Origin: Bacillota bacterium
Lineage (GTDB): Bacteria; Bacillota; Clostridia; Lachnospirales; Lachnospiraceae
DNA: 64,000 bases
NCBI GenBank assembly: GCA_023392615.1
Contig: JAEVYT010000002.1
Coordinates: 310,001 to 374,000, forward strand
Direction: 5' to 3'
Shown: one piece after another, positions 55,663 to 64,000 of the stretch
How the letters are laid out: each line of letters opens with the position of its first letter
Position numbering within the stretch: the stretch's first letter is position 1
Translations under genes and position numbers: made by a program
The notes under the pieces: model-generated
Databases searched by the model: none
Told to the model about the DNA's origin: nothing
Seen by the model: the letters and a program-made list of their open reading frames with translations, nothing else

Positions 55663-55730
55663 AAAACAGGTACAATTCACTATGCAAATATAAGTATTCT
55701 TATACTTGAACTGTGGGTTGTACCTGTTTT
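55663..55730. terminator. Bidirectional hairpin terminator
   Basis: AAAACAGGTACAA (55663-55675) pairs perfectly with TTGTACCTGTTTT (55718-55730), with an inner ATAAG/CTTAT hairpin in the long loop; T- and A-runs flank both sides. It ends folT and the convergent leucine-rich protein gene. Confidence 0.75.
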
Positions 55731-55763
55731 GTTTATTAATATATAATACATGGAAAGATTGAG

Positions 55764-58085
55764 TTATTCGGTACCTTTAACTATTTTAAAGGTTAATATC
55801 TTGGTTCCTGTGAAATTCCCTTTCCCCTTAATTATCACTGTAGCAGTTCCCGGGTGGATATTATTTTTATAGGTTACAGTAAAATCATATCTTTCATGGA
55901 GAGGTAAGTTTTGAAATACTACCCTAGTTGTTAGTGCTTTACCGGTATAGGTTCTTGTTGGAGTCGTAACATTTGCTTTTAGATCGGCTATGGAAGTTTT
56001 GGTAATGCTATAATTCTTAGTAACATATCCCGAATAATTACCAATACCACTAATTGTAGCAATTGCTGTACCAACTTCATGATTGTTAGTGTATTTAATT
56101 GTGTAATCACTGCCCTTGATAAGTTCTTTTGACCCATCCATTATAATGGCATTTGGCGTGATATCGTCAAAATTAAAGTTGGCTTTTGTATATTCGAGTT
56201 TCACCTGTAAACTTTTAATGGATTTTGCATGCTCATAGGAGTAACTGATGCCATTCTCCTTCGCATATTGTTCTGCTACGCTTCCTGGGTTGCAGTATAT
56301 GCGAAATGTCTGTAACACTCTCTCGGGATGATCACCATCATCCTCGCCATTATAGAAATAATAGAAGCCAAATGCATTGTGCCCAATACTTGTTACAGTG
56401 TCCGGAATACTAATATTCGTAAGTTTTGTGCAATTGTAGAACGCATATTCACCAATTGTAGTTAAACTACTTGGTATATTAACGCTTTTAAGGTTGGTGC
56501 AATTGGTGAAGGCTTTATTACCAATAACTTTAATCCCTTCTGGAAGGGTAAGTTTAACTAGATTTTTTTCGTTTTTAAAAGCGTTATCATTGATATAAAT
56601 TATTTTATTATTTATCTTAAGATGTGTGTTCTTAGGCATAGTACCTGGATATGCATATATCGTATCGTCATTACGATGTATAATATCATCCGGATGAGAT
56701 TTAGCCCAAGCAGTATTTTCAAATGCAGTAGCTGCAATATGGAGATTATGTTCGGGTAATTTTATATTTATTAATTTAGTACAACCTAGAAAAGCAGAAT
56801 CTTCAATTGTGTTGACGCTGTCGGGGATAGTTAAGGTTTTAAGTGAGCTACATCCCGAAAATGAGCCAGTCGGAATCGTGGTTAATCCCATTGGTATGTT
56901 TATGTTTTTGAGTCTTATACAATTTTCAAAGGAGCCGATTCCAAAGGAGTTAACGGTAGAAGGGATGGATATGTTGGTTAAGTTTGTACATTGTTGAAAT
57001 GCGCCAACTGCTATAGAGGTTACGCCGCTCGGTAAGGTATAATTAGTCCCTCGCTTTGCTGGGGGATAAACAATTAATTCGGTTTTCTTTTTGTTGTATA
57101 GAACACCATCCATACTGCAAAAATAGTTGTTACCCTTATCTACAGAGACATTTTTTAAATGAGTTAAACATGACGTGTTTATCGTTCCGGGATAAAGTTC
57201 CGTCAAGTCTGCTGGGATATGAATGGTTTTCAGGTTTTCAAGTCCACGGAACATATTCGAGGATTTATTGGTGGTTCTTAAGCTGCTAGACAAGCTTAAG
57301 TTGCGCAAATAAAGACAGTTGGTAAACACTCCATCCACAACGGATTGGACATTGTTTGGCATCACAAAATCGTAATTTGTCTTGCCTTGCGGATATAGTA
57401 TTAAAGCTGTCATGTCTTTGCTGTATACAATGCCGTCTTGGCTGGCATAATGGCTGTTTTTCTTTGAAACATCCACAGAGGTAAGCTTTGATGTGAACTG
57501 AAATGCTGTAGAATCAATGGAAGATACATTGCTAGGGATGCGAATCGATGTTAATCCTGTATCAGAAAACACATTAGTGTCCAGTGATAGCACACTCTCA
57601 GGAATGTTAATTTGTTTTAAGTTCGTACATCCAGAGAAGGTATTCTTTCCTAGCTCTTTTATACTATTTGGAATGGTCACATCCACTAGATTTGCACAAT
57701 CTGAAAAAGTACCGTCCCCAATGACAACAACGCCCTCCGGAATGACTACCTTTTTTAGCCCTTTTCGGCCGCTAAAGCCTCCGATTTCTTTAACGGGTAA
57801 CCCATCAATTTTATCTGGTATTATTATAGTGTCAGGATCACTGGAGTAGGAAATGATTGAAATACCGTCTGTTAACTTCCTATATATATAATCCTTTGAA
57901 CTATATGTTTTATCGGAGAGTTCGTTGGTAAGACGTTTCGTAATAATTGGTTGAGTAAGGGTTTCGGTAGTTTTGCTTGTCTGCTTGACTGTATGCTTTT
58001 TGCTCGAGGAGTAGCCGTATATCAGAGAAGATGTAGCTCCTATTAGTATGATAAGTGTTAAAGCGATAATAATCTTTTTTCTCAT
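55764..58085 (-). CDS. BspA-type leucine-rich repeat surface protein
   Basis: Secreted or anchored protein of 773 residues. The N-terminus (KKIIIALTLIILIGATSSLIYGY) is a signal peptide or anchor. Residues about 75-600 hold some 15 LRR_5 repeats of the form F..C..L..I.IP..V..I, interrupted by irregular units. The C-terminal 150 residues contain two Ig-like repeats (GTAIATISGIGNYSG and GTATVIIKGKGNFTG). Such proteins bind host or extracellular surfaces; no sorting signal is visible. The start lacks a ribosome site; a good one lies 40 bases upstream before a nine-codon frame and a palindrome. Confidence 0.83.
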   Translation of the reverse strand: MRKKIIIALTLIILIGATSSLIYGYSSSKKHTVKQTSKTTETLTQPIITKRLTNELSDKTYSSKDYIYRKLTDGISIISYSSDPDTIIIPDKIDGLPVKEIGGFSGRKGLKKVVIPEGVVVIGDGTFSDCANLVDVTIPNSIKELGKNTFSGCTNLKQINIPESVLSLDTNVFSDTGLTSIRIPSNVSSIDSTAFQFTSKLTSVDVSKKNSHYASQDGIVYSKDMTALILYPQGKTNYDFVMPNNVQSVVDGVFTNCLYLRNLSLSSSLRTTNKSSNMFRGLENLKTIHIPADLTELYPGTINTSCLTHLKNVSVDKGNNYFCSMDGVLYNKKKTELIVYPPAKRGTNYTLPSGVTSIAVGAFQQCTNLTNISIPSTVNSFGIGSFENCIRLKNINIPMGLTTIPTGSFSGCSSLKTLTIPDSVNTIEDSAFLGCTKLINIKLPEHNLHIAATAFENTAWAKSHPDDIIHRNDDTIYAYPGTMPKNTHLKINNKIIYINDNAFKNEKNLVKLTLPEGIKVIGNKAFTNCTNLKSVNIPSSLTTIGEYAFYNCTKLTNISIPDTVTSIGHNAFGFYYFYNGEDDGDHPERVLQTFRIYCNPGSVAEQYAKENGISYSYEHAKSIKSLQVKLEYTKANFNFDDITPNAIIMDGSKELIKGSDYTIKYTNNHEVGTAIATISGIGNYSGYVTKNYSITKTSIADLKANVTTPTRTYTGKALTTRVVFQNLPLHERYDFTVTYKNNIHPGTATVIIKGKGNFTGTKILTFKIVKGTE

Positions 58086-58091
58086 TATTAC

Positions 58092-58134
58092 TTATATTAA
58101 TGTATTTGATGTCAAATACATCAATAGCTCCTTT
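58092..58134 (-). promoter_or_regulatory. Leader with ribosome site, palindrome and nine-codon frame before the LRR gene
   Basis: On the minus strand GAAAGGAG is followed six bases later by ATG 58121, which opens a nine-codon frame ending at TAA (58092-58094), in the same frame as the LRR gene whose ATG is six bases further on. The small frame overlaps the palindrome TGTATTTGA/TCAAATACA (58101-58120). Confidence 0.5.
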
Positions 58135-58167
58135 CTTTATCATTTTAGTATAAGATCAATAAACCCA

Positions 58168-59385
58168 TTACCAGAACACTAATCCGCCTAGCTTAACAGC
58201 ATTCGATTTCTTGTCATAGCCTTTCTTTACTGCGGCGCTATACGAGTGAAAATAACGACGTGTACCAATATTATTGGTTCCGTTTAAAGCATCCTTAGCG
58301 GCTTTTATTGATAAAAGTTCAGCCTGACTGTCAAATTGACTAAAACGATTTATTTGTTTTTCTAAGGATCCGCTTTGTGCAACAGAAAATTGTCCAGGAG
58401 AGTATACAATCGATTCAAAGGAGGAGTGAGATAGCTTTACTCGGTTCAATACTACATTTGCAACTGCTAATTTACACTCATAGCTTTGATGGCCTGCTTC
58501 TGCTTGAATGAGACACGTAAGTAGTTGTAAATCATTATTAGTATAATTGATTCCTGCCCCGTGCTTAATTTCGGTCTGCTTCTTGAGACGTTTTTCTGCT
58601 TCAATCTGCTTAAGCTTATCCTCTTCCTGCTTTGATACAGCATCTTTGAATACCGCTTCCAATTCAACGTATTCTTTTTTTACGTATCCGTTGGATTTTT
58701 CATCCGGAAGATCAATTTTTACCCAATCACCTTTGGCGCTTAAAACCGGATAAGTTTCATCATTGTATATCGTTGTGATTTTTTTGGAATCCATAGCTGC
58801 TTTTTCTCTAACATTAAGTCCATCTACATTGACGCGTGCTATCGGTGTCCCATACTTGTTAATTAAAATACGATCGGATAAGCCGGTTTTAAGTAATTCA
58901 CACTTAACATATCCTTTCACGCTACCAGATTCGATATAATACCAATCGTCTTTGGCTTTAAGAATCTTGGCTGCACTGTTGCGATATAGTTTGCCTAAAG
59001 TTTCGCTTGTTGTCGATGCCTTCTTTCGAATGTTGACATAGTCTTTTGCTATAGAGATGCCAATATCAGAATACTTGGGCTTAGGTGTCGGTGTTGCAAT
59101 AGGTGTGGGAGATGGGGTCGGTGACGGAGATGTAGTTGGCAGGGAAGTTATTTTTTCTGCTGCCGCTGTTGTTACCTGTTGATTATTGCTATCATTTGAA
59201 AAGGATTGAATCTTCATATTCTGAGATTTTTCTGAGGTGGAGCCTGTTGTTGATACAACTTTATCAGATACGGTTGCTTTGTTCTGACTTTTATGAGATG
59301 GGGTTTGTATATCGAATATTGCCGCTAAAGTAAATACTGTCATAAATATGAACATTGATATAAAGTATAGTTGTTTGTTTTTCAA
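58168..59385 (-). CDS. SleB-type cell wall hydrolase with SH3 domains
   Basis: Exported peptidoglycan hydrolase of about 405 residues. A signal anchor (QLYFISMFIFMTVFTLAAIF) leads to a Ser/Thr-rich stretch, a Pro-Thr linker (SPSPTPSPTP), two bacterial SH3 domains (about 110-170 and 180-240), a coiled, charged linker, and a SleB/Hydrolase_2 catalytic domain with CLIQAEAGHQSYECKLAVANV, the conserved glutamate region. It could act in spore germination or growth. TTG 59385 is favoured by AAGAAGGTGA just before it; a GTG at 59421 lacks a ribosome site. Confidence 0.85.
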   Translation of the reverse strand: MKNKQLYFISMFIFMTVFTLAAIFDIQTPSHKSQNKATVSDKVVSTTGSTSEKSQNMKIQSFSNDSNNQQVTTAAAEKITSLPTTSPSPTPSPTPIATPTPKPKYSDIGISIAKDYVNIRKKASTTSETLGKLYRNSAAKILKAKDDWYYIESGSVKGYVKCELLKTGLSDRILINKYGTPIARVNVDGLNVREKAAMDSKKITTIYNDETYPVLSAKGDWVKIDLPDEKSNGYVKKEYVELEAVFKDAVSKQEEDKLKQIEAEKRLKKQTEIKHGAGINYTNNDLQLLTCLIQAEAGHQSYECKLAVANVVLNRVKLSHSSFESIVYSPGQFSVAQSGSLEKQINRFSQFDSQAELLSIKAAKDALNGTNNIGTRRYFHSYSAAVKKGYDKKSNAVKLGGLVFW

Positions 59386-59805
59386 TCTAATCACCTTCTT
59401 GCGGTTGTTATAGGATTGCACAAGTTATTATATCGGAAAGATTATGGAAAATCAACTATTTTAAGGATGTGCAGGAAGAAATATACAAATTATGATTCAA
59501 GAAAGAATAAAATTATGTACAATATGTTGAAATAGTACAGAATATCCTATTAATATACATAATTAACTTTATATTTGAATAAAAATTCAGTTGTTTCAAT
59601 ATGAATTAGTTTACTCGCTAAAATAAAAGCTGAAACCGTTTTAAAGGGGTTTAGTGCATTGACAGTATTTTAAACAATGTGATATACTGCACAAGGTTTT
59701 TCCTTATGCGCATAATATAACGTAAAATAATTGTATATTTGAAAATAGAGTTACTATAAAAAACAGAATATTTAGTGTATAAATAAACAAAAGAGGGAGA
59801 AGTTT
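59386..59805. other. Divergent gene-free region
   Basis: AT-rich stretch between the SleB-like gene and the phosphofructokinase gene. It holds the promoter at 59659-59688; I see no other structured element. Confidence 0.5.
59659..59688 (+). promoter_or_regulatory. Promoter of the phosphofructokinase gene
   Basis: TTGACA (59659-59664), 18-base spacer with a TG extension, TATACT (59683-59688). A leader of about 110 bases follows. Confidence 0.65.
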
Positions 59806-61026
59806 ATGAATAATTTACTAATAGCTCAATCAGGTGGTCCGACAACAGCGATTAACGCAACTTTGGTAGGTGTGTTGAAGGCAGCAAGCCTGAATGACAG
59901 GATTAATAAGGTGTATGGGTCACAAAATGGAATTGAAGGTGTTTTAAAAGAAAATCTTATTGATTTAGAAGATGTGGTTAAGGATACGAAATTGCAAGAG
60001 GAATTATCTTATACGCCATCCTCAGCATTGGGAACATGCCGATATAAGATGAAGAGTTATCTGGAAGACGATGAGCAATATGAGGAAATTGTTCGTATCT
60101 TTTCAAAATATAATATTAAGTATTTTATTTATATCGGCGGGAATGATTCTATGGATACCGTTGATAAGCTCTCAAAGTATTGTAAAATGAAAAAACTGGA
60201 TATTGTTATTGTTGGTGCTCCGAAGACGATAGACAATGATCTTTCCATGATTGATCACTGTCCGGGATTTGGTTCTGCAGCAAAATATATTGCAACAACG
60301 GTAGGAGAATTAGCCTGTGATATTGGAGCTTATGATATCCCGGCGGTTACGATTGTTGAAGTAATGGGACGTAATGCTGGGTGGTTAACTGCTAGTGCAG
60401 CATTGGCGAAACTGAATGGGGGTCCCGGAGCAGATATGATTTATCTGTGCGAAAGGGAATTTGATTCACAAAGATTTTTGGGGGATCTACGTGCAAAACT
60501 TAAAGAGAAGCCGGATATGCTGGTGGTCGTTAGTGAAGGGATAAGGAATAGAGAGGGTAAGTATCTATCGGAAGGAATAACAGATAGTTTAACCGATTGC
60601 TTTGGCCATAAACAGATAGCAGGAGCTGCAAAGGCTTTAGTAGAGATGGTTCGTAGAGAAATCGGTTGTAAGGTTCGATCCATCGAGTTGAATTTAATGC
60701 AACGAGCGGCTGCACATGTTGCAAGTGATACAGATATTAAGGAATCCCTGATGCTTGGACAGAAAGCACTCATATGTGCCATAGAAGAGAAAACAGGAAT
60801 GATGTCATCAATTAAAAGAGTGAGTGATTATCCTTATCAGGTGGAATATATAACAGTTCCGGTGAGTGAAGTAGCGAATAAAGAGAAAAAGGTACCGCTA
60901 GATTGGATTACAGAGAGCGGTTATGATATTACAGATGAGTTTATTACCTATCTAAAACCACTAATTCAAGGTGAGGTAAATATCAATTATAAAAATGGTA
61001 TTCCGGTTAGAAGAACACTTTATTAA
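59806..61026 (+). CDS. PPi-dependent 6-phosphofructokinase
   Basis: Glycolytic enzyme of 406 residues converting fructose 6-phosphate to fructose 1,6-bisphosphate. The phosphoryl-donor loop is GGNDS (111-115) where ATP enzymes have GGDGS; the aspartate D114 and the lysine in PKTIDND (K140) are the accepted markers of pyrophosphate use. Other motifs: QSGGPTTAINA, PGFGSAAKY, EVMGRNAGWL. N113 replaces the usual aspartate. A GAGGGAGAAG ribosome site precedes the ATG. PPi use saves ATP, as in many anaerobic clostridia. Confidence 0.88.
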   Translation: MNNLLIAQSGGPTTAINATLVGVLKAASLNDRINKVYGSQNGIEGVLKENLIDLEDVVKDTKLQEELSYTPSSALGTCRYKMKSYLEDDEQYEEIVRIFSKYNIKYFIYIGGNDSMDTVDKLSKYCKMKKLDIVIVGAPKTIDNDLSMIDHCPGFGSAAKYIATTVGELACDIGAYDIPAVTIVEVMGRNAGWLTASAALAKLNGGPGADMIYLCEREFDSQRFLGDLRAKLKEKPDMLVVVSEGIRNREGKYLSEGITDSLTDCFGHKQIAGAAKALVEMVRREIGCKVRSIELNLMQRAAAHVASDTDIKESLMLGQKALICAIEEKTGMMSSIKRVSDYPYQVEYITVPVSEVANKEKKVPLDWITESGYDITDEFITYLKPLIQGEVNINYKNGIPVRRTLY

Positions 61027-61038
61027 AAAGAATATTTA

Positions 61039-61125
61039 AAAGGATTACATACAGATTGTAGTTAACACATAGGAATCAATAAATGAGCCTAATTACAGAG
61101 AACTTTAATCTGAGTGTAATCCTTT
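61039..61125. terminator. Bidirectional hairpin terminator
   Basis: AAAGGATTACA (61039-61049) pairs with TGTAATCCTTT (61115-61125), and CAGATT with AATCTG inside it. It lies between the convergent phosphofructokinase and acyltransferase genes. Confidence 0.7.
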
Positions 61126-61251
61126 ATATTGTGAAGAATATAGTCATGTTTCTCAAAACTGTATTCATTAAAATTTAGATTTTTTATTGAGAACAGAAGC
61201 CGTATAACAAGTAGTTTAAAGATTGTGGTAATAGGGAAATATTTTTCTTGA

Positions 61252-61965
61252 TTATTGGGCGGTATTCTTTTGTATTGTTTCTTTGATTCTTGAGGAAACC
61301 AGTTCGGCAATTTCAGTAGACTTTAAATCCTTATACTCATCATAATATAATGGTTTTAGATAATGAATATGAACGGTAAGCTTTTTTATTGAACTTGTAT
61401 CAAAGGCTTTGAAGGAATCAATTAATGCCACGGGTACGATGGGGCATTTTGCATTCGTAGCACTTTTAAAGGTGCCACCTTTAAACTCAAGTAATTGGTT
61501 GCCTTTTTTGGAGCGTGTCCCTTCCGCAAATATTACGAAATTCTCACCCTCCTTCACCCGGCGAGTCATACTCATAATGACCTGCATGGATTGTCGGATA
61601 TCCTCGCGATCAATCACTTCAGATTCGATAAGTCTGAATACTTGTTTTAATAAGATAATATTACTAACTTCCTTTTTGACGACAGTAGTAAAGGGGCGTT
61701 CGTGTGTCTCTAGCATAGATAATACATCAAATAATCCCTGATGGTTGGGAAACATGATATAACCGTTTTCCTTTGGTAAATTCTCTAAGCCATGACAGTC
61801 AATCGTGACTCTGCCTCGTCGGTTAACCTTAGTAGTTAATTTGTGTAGGTAACCGTATCGTGTTTCTCTATCATATTTTTCAATATTACCTAATTGAGAA
61901 ATACGGATGAAGTAAAATGGTAATTGTAAAATGCTGCGAATTACCATTAACAGAATTCGTTTCAT
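61252..61965 (-). CDS. plsC: 1-acyl-sn-glycerol-3-phosphate acyltransferase
   Basis: Membrane-associated acyltransferase of 237 residues making phosphatidic acid from lysophosphatidate. The catalytic NHX4D motif is NHQGLFD (N74, H75, D80), the second motif is FAEGTRSKKG (about 148-157), and a third lies in KCPIVPVALI. A hydrophobic N-terminal segment (about 4-22) anchors it. GAAAGGAAA precedes the ATG. It is 66 bases downstream of rpoD in the same orientation and may be co-transcribed with it. Confidence 0.88.
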   Translation of the reverse strand: MKRILLMVIRSILQLPFYFIRISQLGNIEKYDRETRYGYLHKLTTKVNRRGRVTIDCHGLENLPKENGYIMFPNHQGLFDVLSMLETHERPFTTVVKKEVSNIILLKQVFRLIESEVIDREDIRQSMQVIMSMTRRVKEGENFVIFAEGTRSKKGNQLLEFKGGTFKSATNAKCPIVPVALIDSFKAFDTSSIKKLTVHIHYLKPLYYDEYKDLKSTEIAELVSSRIKETIQKNTAQ

Positions 61966-62031
61966 ATGTGTTTCCTTTCAAGCGGATTGAAGATATGTTT
62001 ATGGTATGTAGTTTTCTATAAAATCATCCAA

Positions 62032-63156
62032 CTAGATTACATCGTAACCCTTTAACATCTTGGCACGACTCGGATGTCTTAGTTTTCTTAATGCTTTCGC
62101 TTCGATTTGACGAATACGTTCTCTGGTGACATTGAATTCCTTGCCAACTTCTTCAAGAGTTCGGCTACGGCCATCCTTTAATCCGAATCTTAATATAAGA
62201 ACTCGCTGCTCACGATCGGTTAAGGTATCTAACAGACGAGTAATCTGATCTTTTAAAATGGAATAAGAAGCAGCATCTTCAGGACCCATCACAGAATCAT
62301 CACGTATAAAATCTCCAAGGTGGCTGTCGTCTTCTTCCCCGATTGGTGTATCTAAGGAGATAGGATCAGCAGAAACCTTCAAGATATCTCTTACCTTTTC
62401 AATCGGCATATTCATTGCATCAGCAAGTTCCTGTTCGGATGGTTCCCTTCCTAATTCCTGCAGTAAGTTTCTGGATACACGATATGTTTTATTAATTACT
62501 TCTGACATATGCACCGGAATACGAATCGTTCTAGACTGATCTGCAATGGAACGGGTGATCGCTTGTCGAATCCACCAGGTAGCATAAGTACTAAATTTAT
62601 ATCCCTTTGTATAATCAAATTTTTCAACGGCCTTTATTAATCCTAGGTTACCCTCTTGAATTAAATCTAAAAAGGATAATCCTCTGCCGACATAACGTTT
62701 TGCTATGCTGACAACGAGACGGAGATTTGACTCGGCAAGTAGTTGCTTTGCGCCTTCATCGCCTTCTTCAATCTTCTTGGCTAGTTCAATCTCGTCAGCC
62801 ATAGTAAGCAGGGGATAATTACCTATTTCTTTAAGGTATAAATGAACTGGGTCGTCGGACATGGAGTGGGAGGTGTGGGTCAGTACTTCAAGTTCAGATT
62901 GTGCTTCCTCGATATCTTCTTCCAGTTCCAAGAGAATCTCTTTGCTGGGTTCATCTTCATCACCTATATTTAATACAACTATATTATTTGCTTCCAGTTT
63001 CTCATATATCTTATCGATCTGATTATTATCCAAATTTAAATCGCCAACCAGAGCGTTGATTTTATCGGCTTCTATTACACCTTTTTGCTTATTCGCATAT
63101 TCAATCAGTTCCCTGAATTTATCCTCTAATACATCATGATTAGATTGATCGTTCAT
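62032..63156 (-). CDS. rpoD: Primary sigma factor (sigma-A/RpoD)
   Basis: Housekeeping sigma subunit of RNA polymerase, 374 residues, typical of Firmicutes. Region 1.1 is short and acidic; region 1.2 has DPVHLYLKEIGNYPLLT; region 2 has SNLRLVVSIAKRYVGRG, DLIQEGNLGLIKAVEKFD and YATWWIRQAI; region 4.2 has TLEEVGKEFNVTRERIRQIE, which reads the -35 box. GGAGGAAG precedes the ATG. In many relatives dnaG lies directly upstream; here 844 gene-free bases do. Confidence 0.97.
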   Translation of the reverse strand: MNDQSNHDVLEDKFRELIEYANKQKGVIEADKINALVGDLNLDNNQIDKIYEKLEANNIVVLNIGDEDEPSKEILLELEEDIEEAQSELEVLTHTSHSMSDDPVHLYLKEIGNYPLLTMADEIELAKKIEEGDEGAKQLLAESNLRLVVSIAKRYVGRGLSFLDLIQEGNLGLIKAVEKFDYTKGYKFSTYATWWIRQAITRSIADQSRTIRIPVHMSEVINKTYRVSRNLLQELGREPSEQELADAMNMPIEKVRDILKVSADPISLDTPIGEEDDSHLGDFIRDDSVMGPEDAASYSILKDQITRLLDTLTDREQRVLILRFGLKDGRSRTLEEVGKEFNVTRERIRQIEAKALRKLRHPSRAKMLKGYDVI

Positions 63157-63199
63157 TACACTTCCTCCATCCTCGGACTAAAAAATAGCACTAGCCAAT

Positions 63200-63228
63200 A
63201 TTATATCATATTAAGGACAAGTTGGAAA
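63200..63228 (-). promoter_or_regulatory. Promoter of rpoD
   Basis: On the minus strand TTTCCA (63223-63228), a 17-base spacer with TG extension, and TATAAT (63200-63205) form a fair sigma-A promoter about 40 bases before the ATG. Confidence 0.55.
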
Positions 63229-63305
63229 CATGAAAAAATAAAATTGTTGGAAAATGGGAAATGTGGTCGTATCTTATCATTTGTGAGAGGTGTGTAAATG
63301 AACTA

Positions 63306-63537
63306 ACCTGGCGAGGGGAAGGGGCGCTTTAGAAGGTGAATACATGGAAATAAAGTATATTACCTCACACACAGGTTGGAAGACACTTATTCAATTTTGT
63401 ATATCATAGCCGTACATAAATGTACGTCCTTGATATTACAAAATTAAACAAGCCTCTTCCAAACAGTGCATTAGGGTAATATAACTTTATTTCCATGTGG
63501 TGTATGTATCATGAGTAACCCCTTCCCCTCGCCAGGT
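63306..63537. repeat. 232-bp palindromic element with 19-bp perfect terminal inverted repeats
   Basis: ACCTGGCGAGGGGAAGGGG (63306-63324) is perfectly complementary to 63519-63537. Inside, ACATGGAAATAAAG...TATTACC pairs with GGTAATA...CTTTATTTCCATGT, then AGGTTGGAAG with CTTCCAA, and CGTACAT with ATGTACG at the tip. It has no open reading frame of note. It looks like a non-autonomous mobile element or a long structured RNA. Confidence 0.7.
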
Positions 63538-63562
63538 ACTATACACATGACAGAATTGTACG

Positions 63563-63658
63563 AATAAATGAGTAAGATACGAGAGGGGAGAGGGAGACGA
63601 CAGGAAAGGGGATAGGTTAGAGATATGAAAGGATACAAATAAATGAGTAAGATGCGAA
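63563..63658. repeat. Direct repeat of about 21 bases, spaced 75 bases
   Basis: AATAAATGAGTAAGATACGA (from about 63563) recurs as AATAAATGAGTAAGATGCGA (from about 63638) in a purine-rich stretch between two palindromes. Confidence 0.6.
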
Positions 63659-63810
63659 GTGGAAGGTGGAGATGGTAGAAAAAGGAATAGATGGAGATTT
63701 GAAGTGATTTATCAAAGCGAAAAAGATGCGTTGACGGTGGAATACATATAAGAAAAGAAATAGAGAGTGTATAGAAGGTTTGGGTGCAAAAGCCTATATG
63801 AAGTAAATAT

Positions 63811-63980
63811 TCAATCTGCACAAGATTAAAATGTGAAACATAAATTCATAAGCAACTGTATGAAGTCGTTGGTACTTGGAACACGTAGTGTGTGTACCTT
63901 TGTACCATTACGTACTTCATACAAGCGGGAGCGTGTTGCGAATGAAATATATTTCACATTTAAAAATCTGTGCAGATTGA
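63811..63980. repeat. 170-bp palindromic element
   Basis: TCAATCTGCACA (63811-63822) pairs with TGTGCAGATTGA (63969-63980), ATGTGAAA with TTTCACAT (63831-63838 with 63952-63959), and TGTATGAAGT with ACTTCATACA (63857-63866 with 63914-63923); the tip contains GGTAC with GTACC. As RNA it would be a long stem with internal loops. The flanking bases up to 64000 hold no gene. Confidence 0.7.
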
Positions 63981-64000
63981 TATAAAATTGATTATGGTTT

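Noticed and set aside
63471..63821. 116-residue minus-strand open frame upstream of rpoD
   Set aside because: It runs through a palindrome and a direct repeat, gives a low-complexity repeated peptide, and lacks a ribosome site.

Overview
The window is low-GC DNA with strong Shine-Dalgarno sites, spore genes (cotJA-cotJB-cotJC, a SleB-type hydrolase), a clostridial nif cluster (nifI1/nifI2 after nifH, a nifN-nifB fusion, homocitrate synthase split into nifV-omega and nifV-alpha), PPi-type phosphofructokinase and many BceAB-like and ABC-2 transporters. This suggests an anaerobic, spore-forming, nitrogen-fixing Clostridia member, most likely Lachnospiraceae. The species is not determined, and no rRNA, tRNA, CRISPR array or complete transposon was found.

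Layout. 1-8 kb: an ABC exporter (ATPase plus double-FtsX permease), an OmpR/BceS-like two-component pair and a BceAB-like exporter, all on the + strand; together they look like a peptide-antibiotic or envelope-stress detoxification module. 8-11 kb: a minus-strand LytTR regulator, DUF3021 membrane protein and ABC-2 exporter. 11-14 kb: a 7TM histidine kinase and a response regulator with a SARP-like output. 14-19 kb: a TetR-controlled ABC-2 exporter with a clear operator pair over its promoter, then a 14-TM MFS efflux pump. 19-22.6 kb: small genes, an Asp/Glu racemase, DUF1648 and an orphan ModC-like ATPase.

22.7-34.4 kb is the nitrogenase region: promoter, a structured leader, nifH, nifI1, nifI2, nifD, nifK, a 174-bp hairpin element, nifE, nifN-B, a thioredoxin-like [2Fe-2S] ferredoxin, nifV-omega and nifV-alpha. 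NifH and NifDK form the enzyme, NifI1/NifI2 should switch its activity by nitrogen status, NifE and NifN-B build FeMo-cofactor, and NifV makes homocitrate. The leader carries two adjacent hairpins with hexaloops having A at position 1 and G at position 4; the second overlaps the 5' arm of a 13-bp intrinsic terminator. This is the architecture of an ANTAR-protein antitermination target and is the most notable find.

34.4-64 kb is mostly chromosomal housekeeping: a DUF3298 protein, a PrsA/SurA-like foldase, a MoxR-DUF58-transglutaminase cassette, a cytidylate-kinase-like protein, an AI-2E family protein, gltX, a UvrD/PcrA helicase, DUF1292, a DinG/XPD-like helicase, VanZ-like and lipid-kinase genes, the cotJ operon, a THF riboswitch with folT, a BspA-type leucine-rich protein, a SleB-like hydrolase, PPi-PFK, PlsC and the primary sigma factor. 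Three copies of a miniature inverted-repeat family (about 7.96, 43.86 and 45.61 kb) sit between genes, and two further long palindromes occupy the gene-free 0.84 kb upstream of rpoD.
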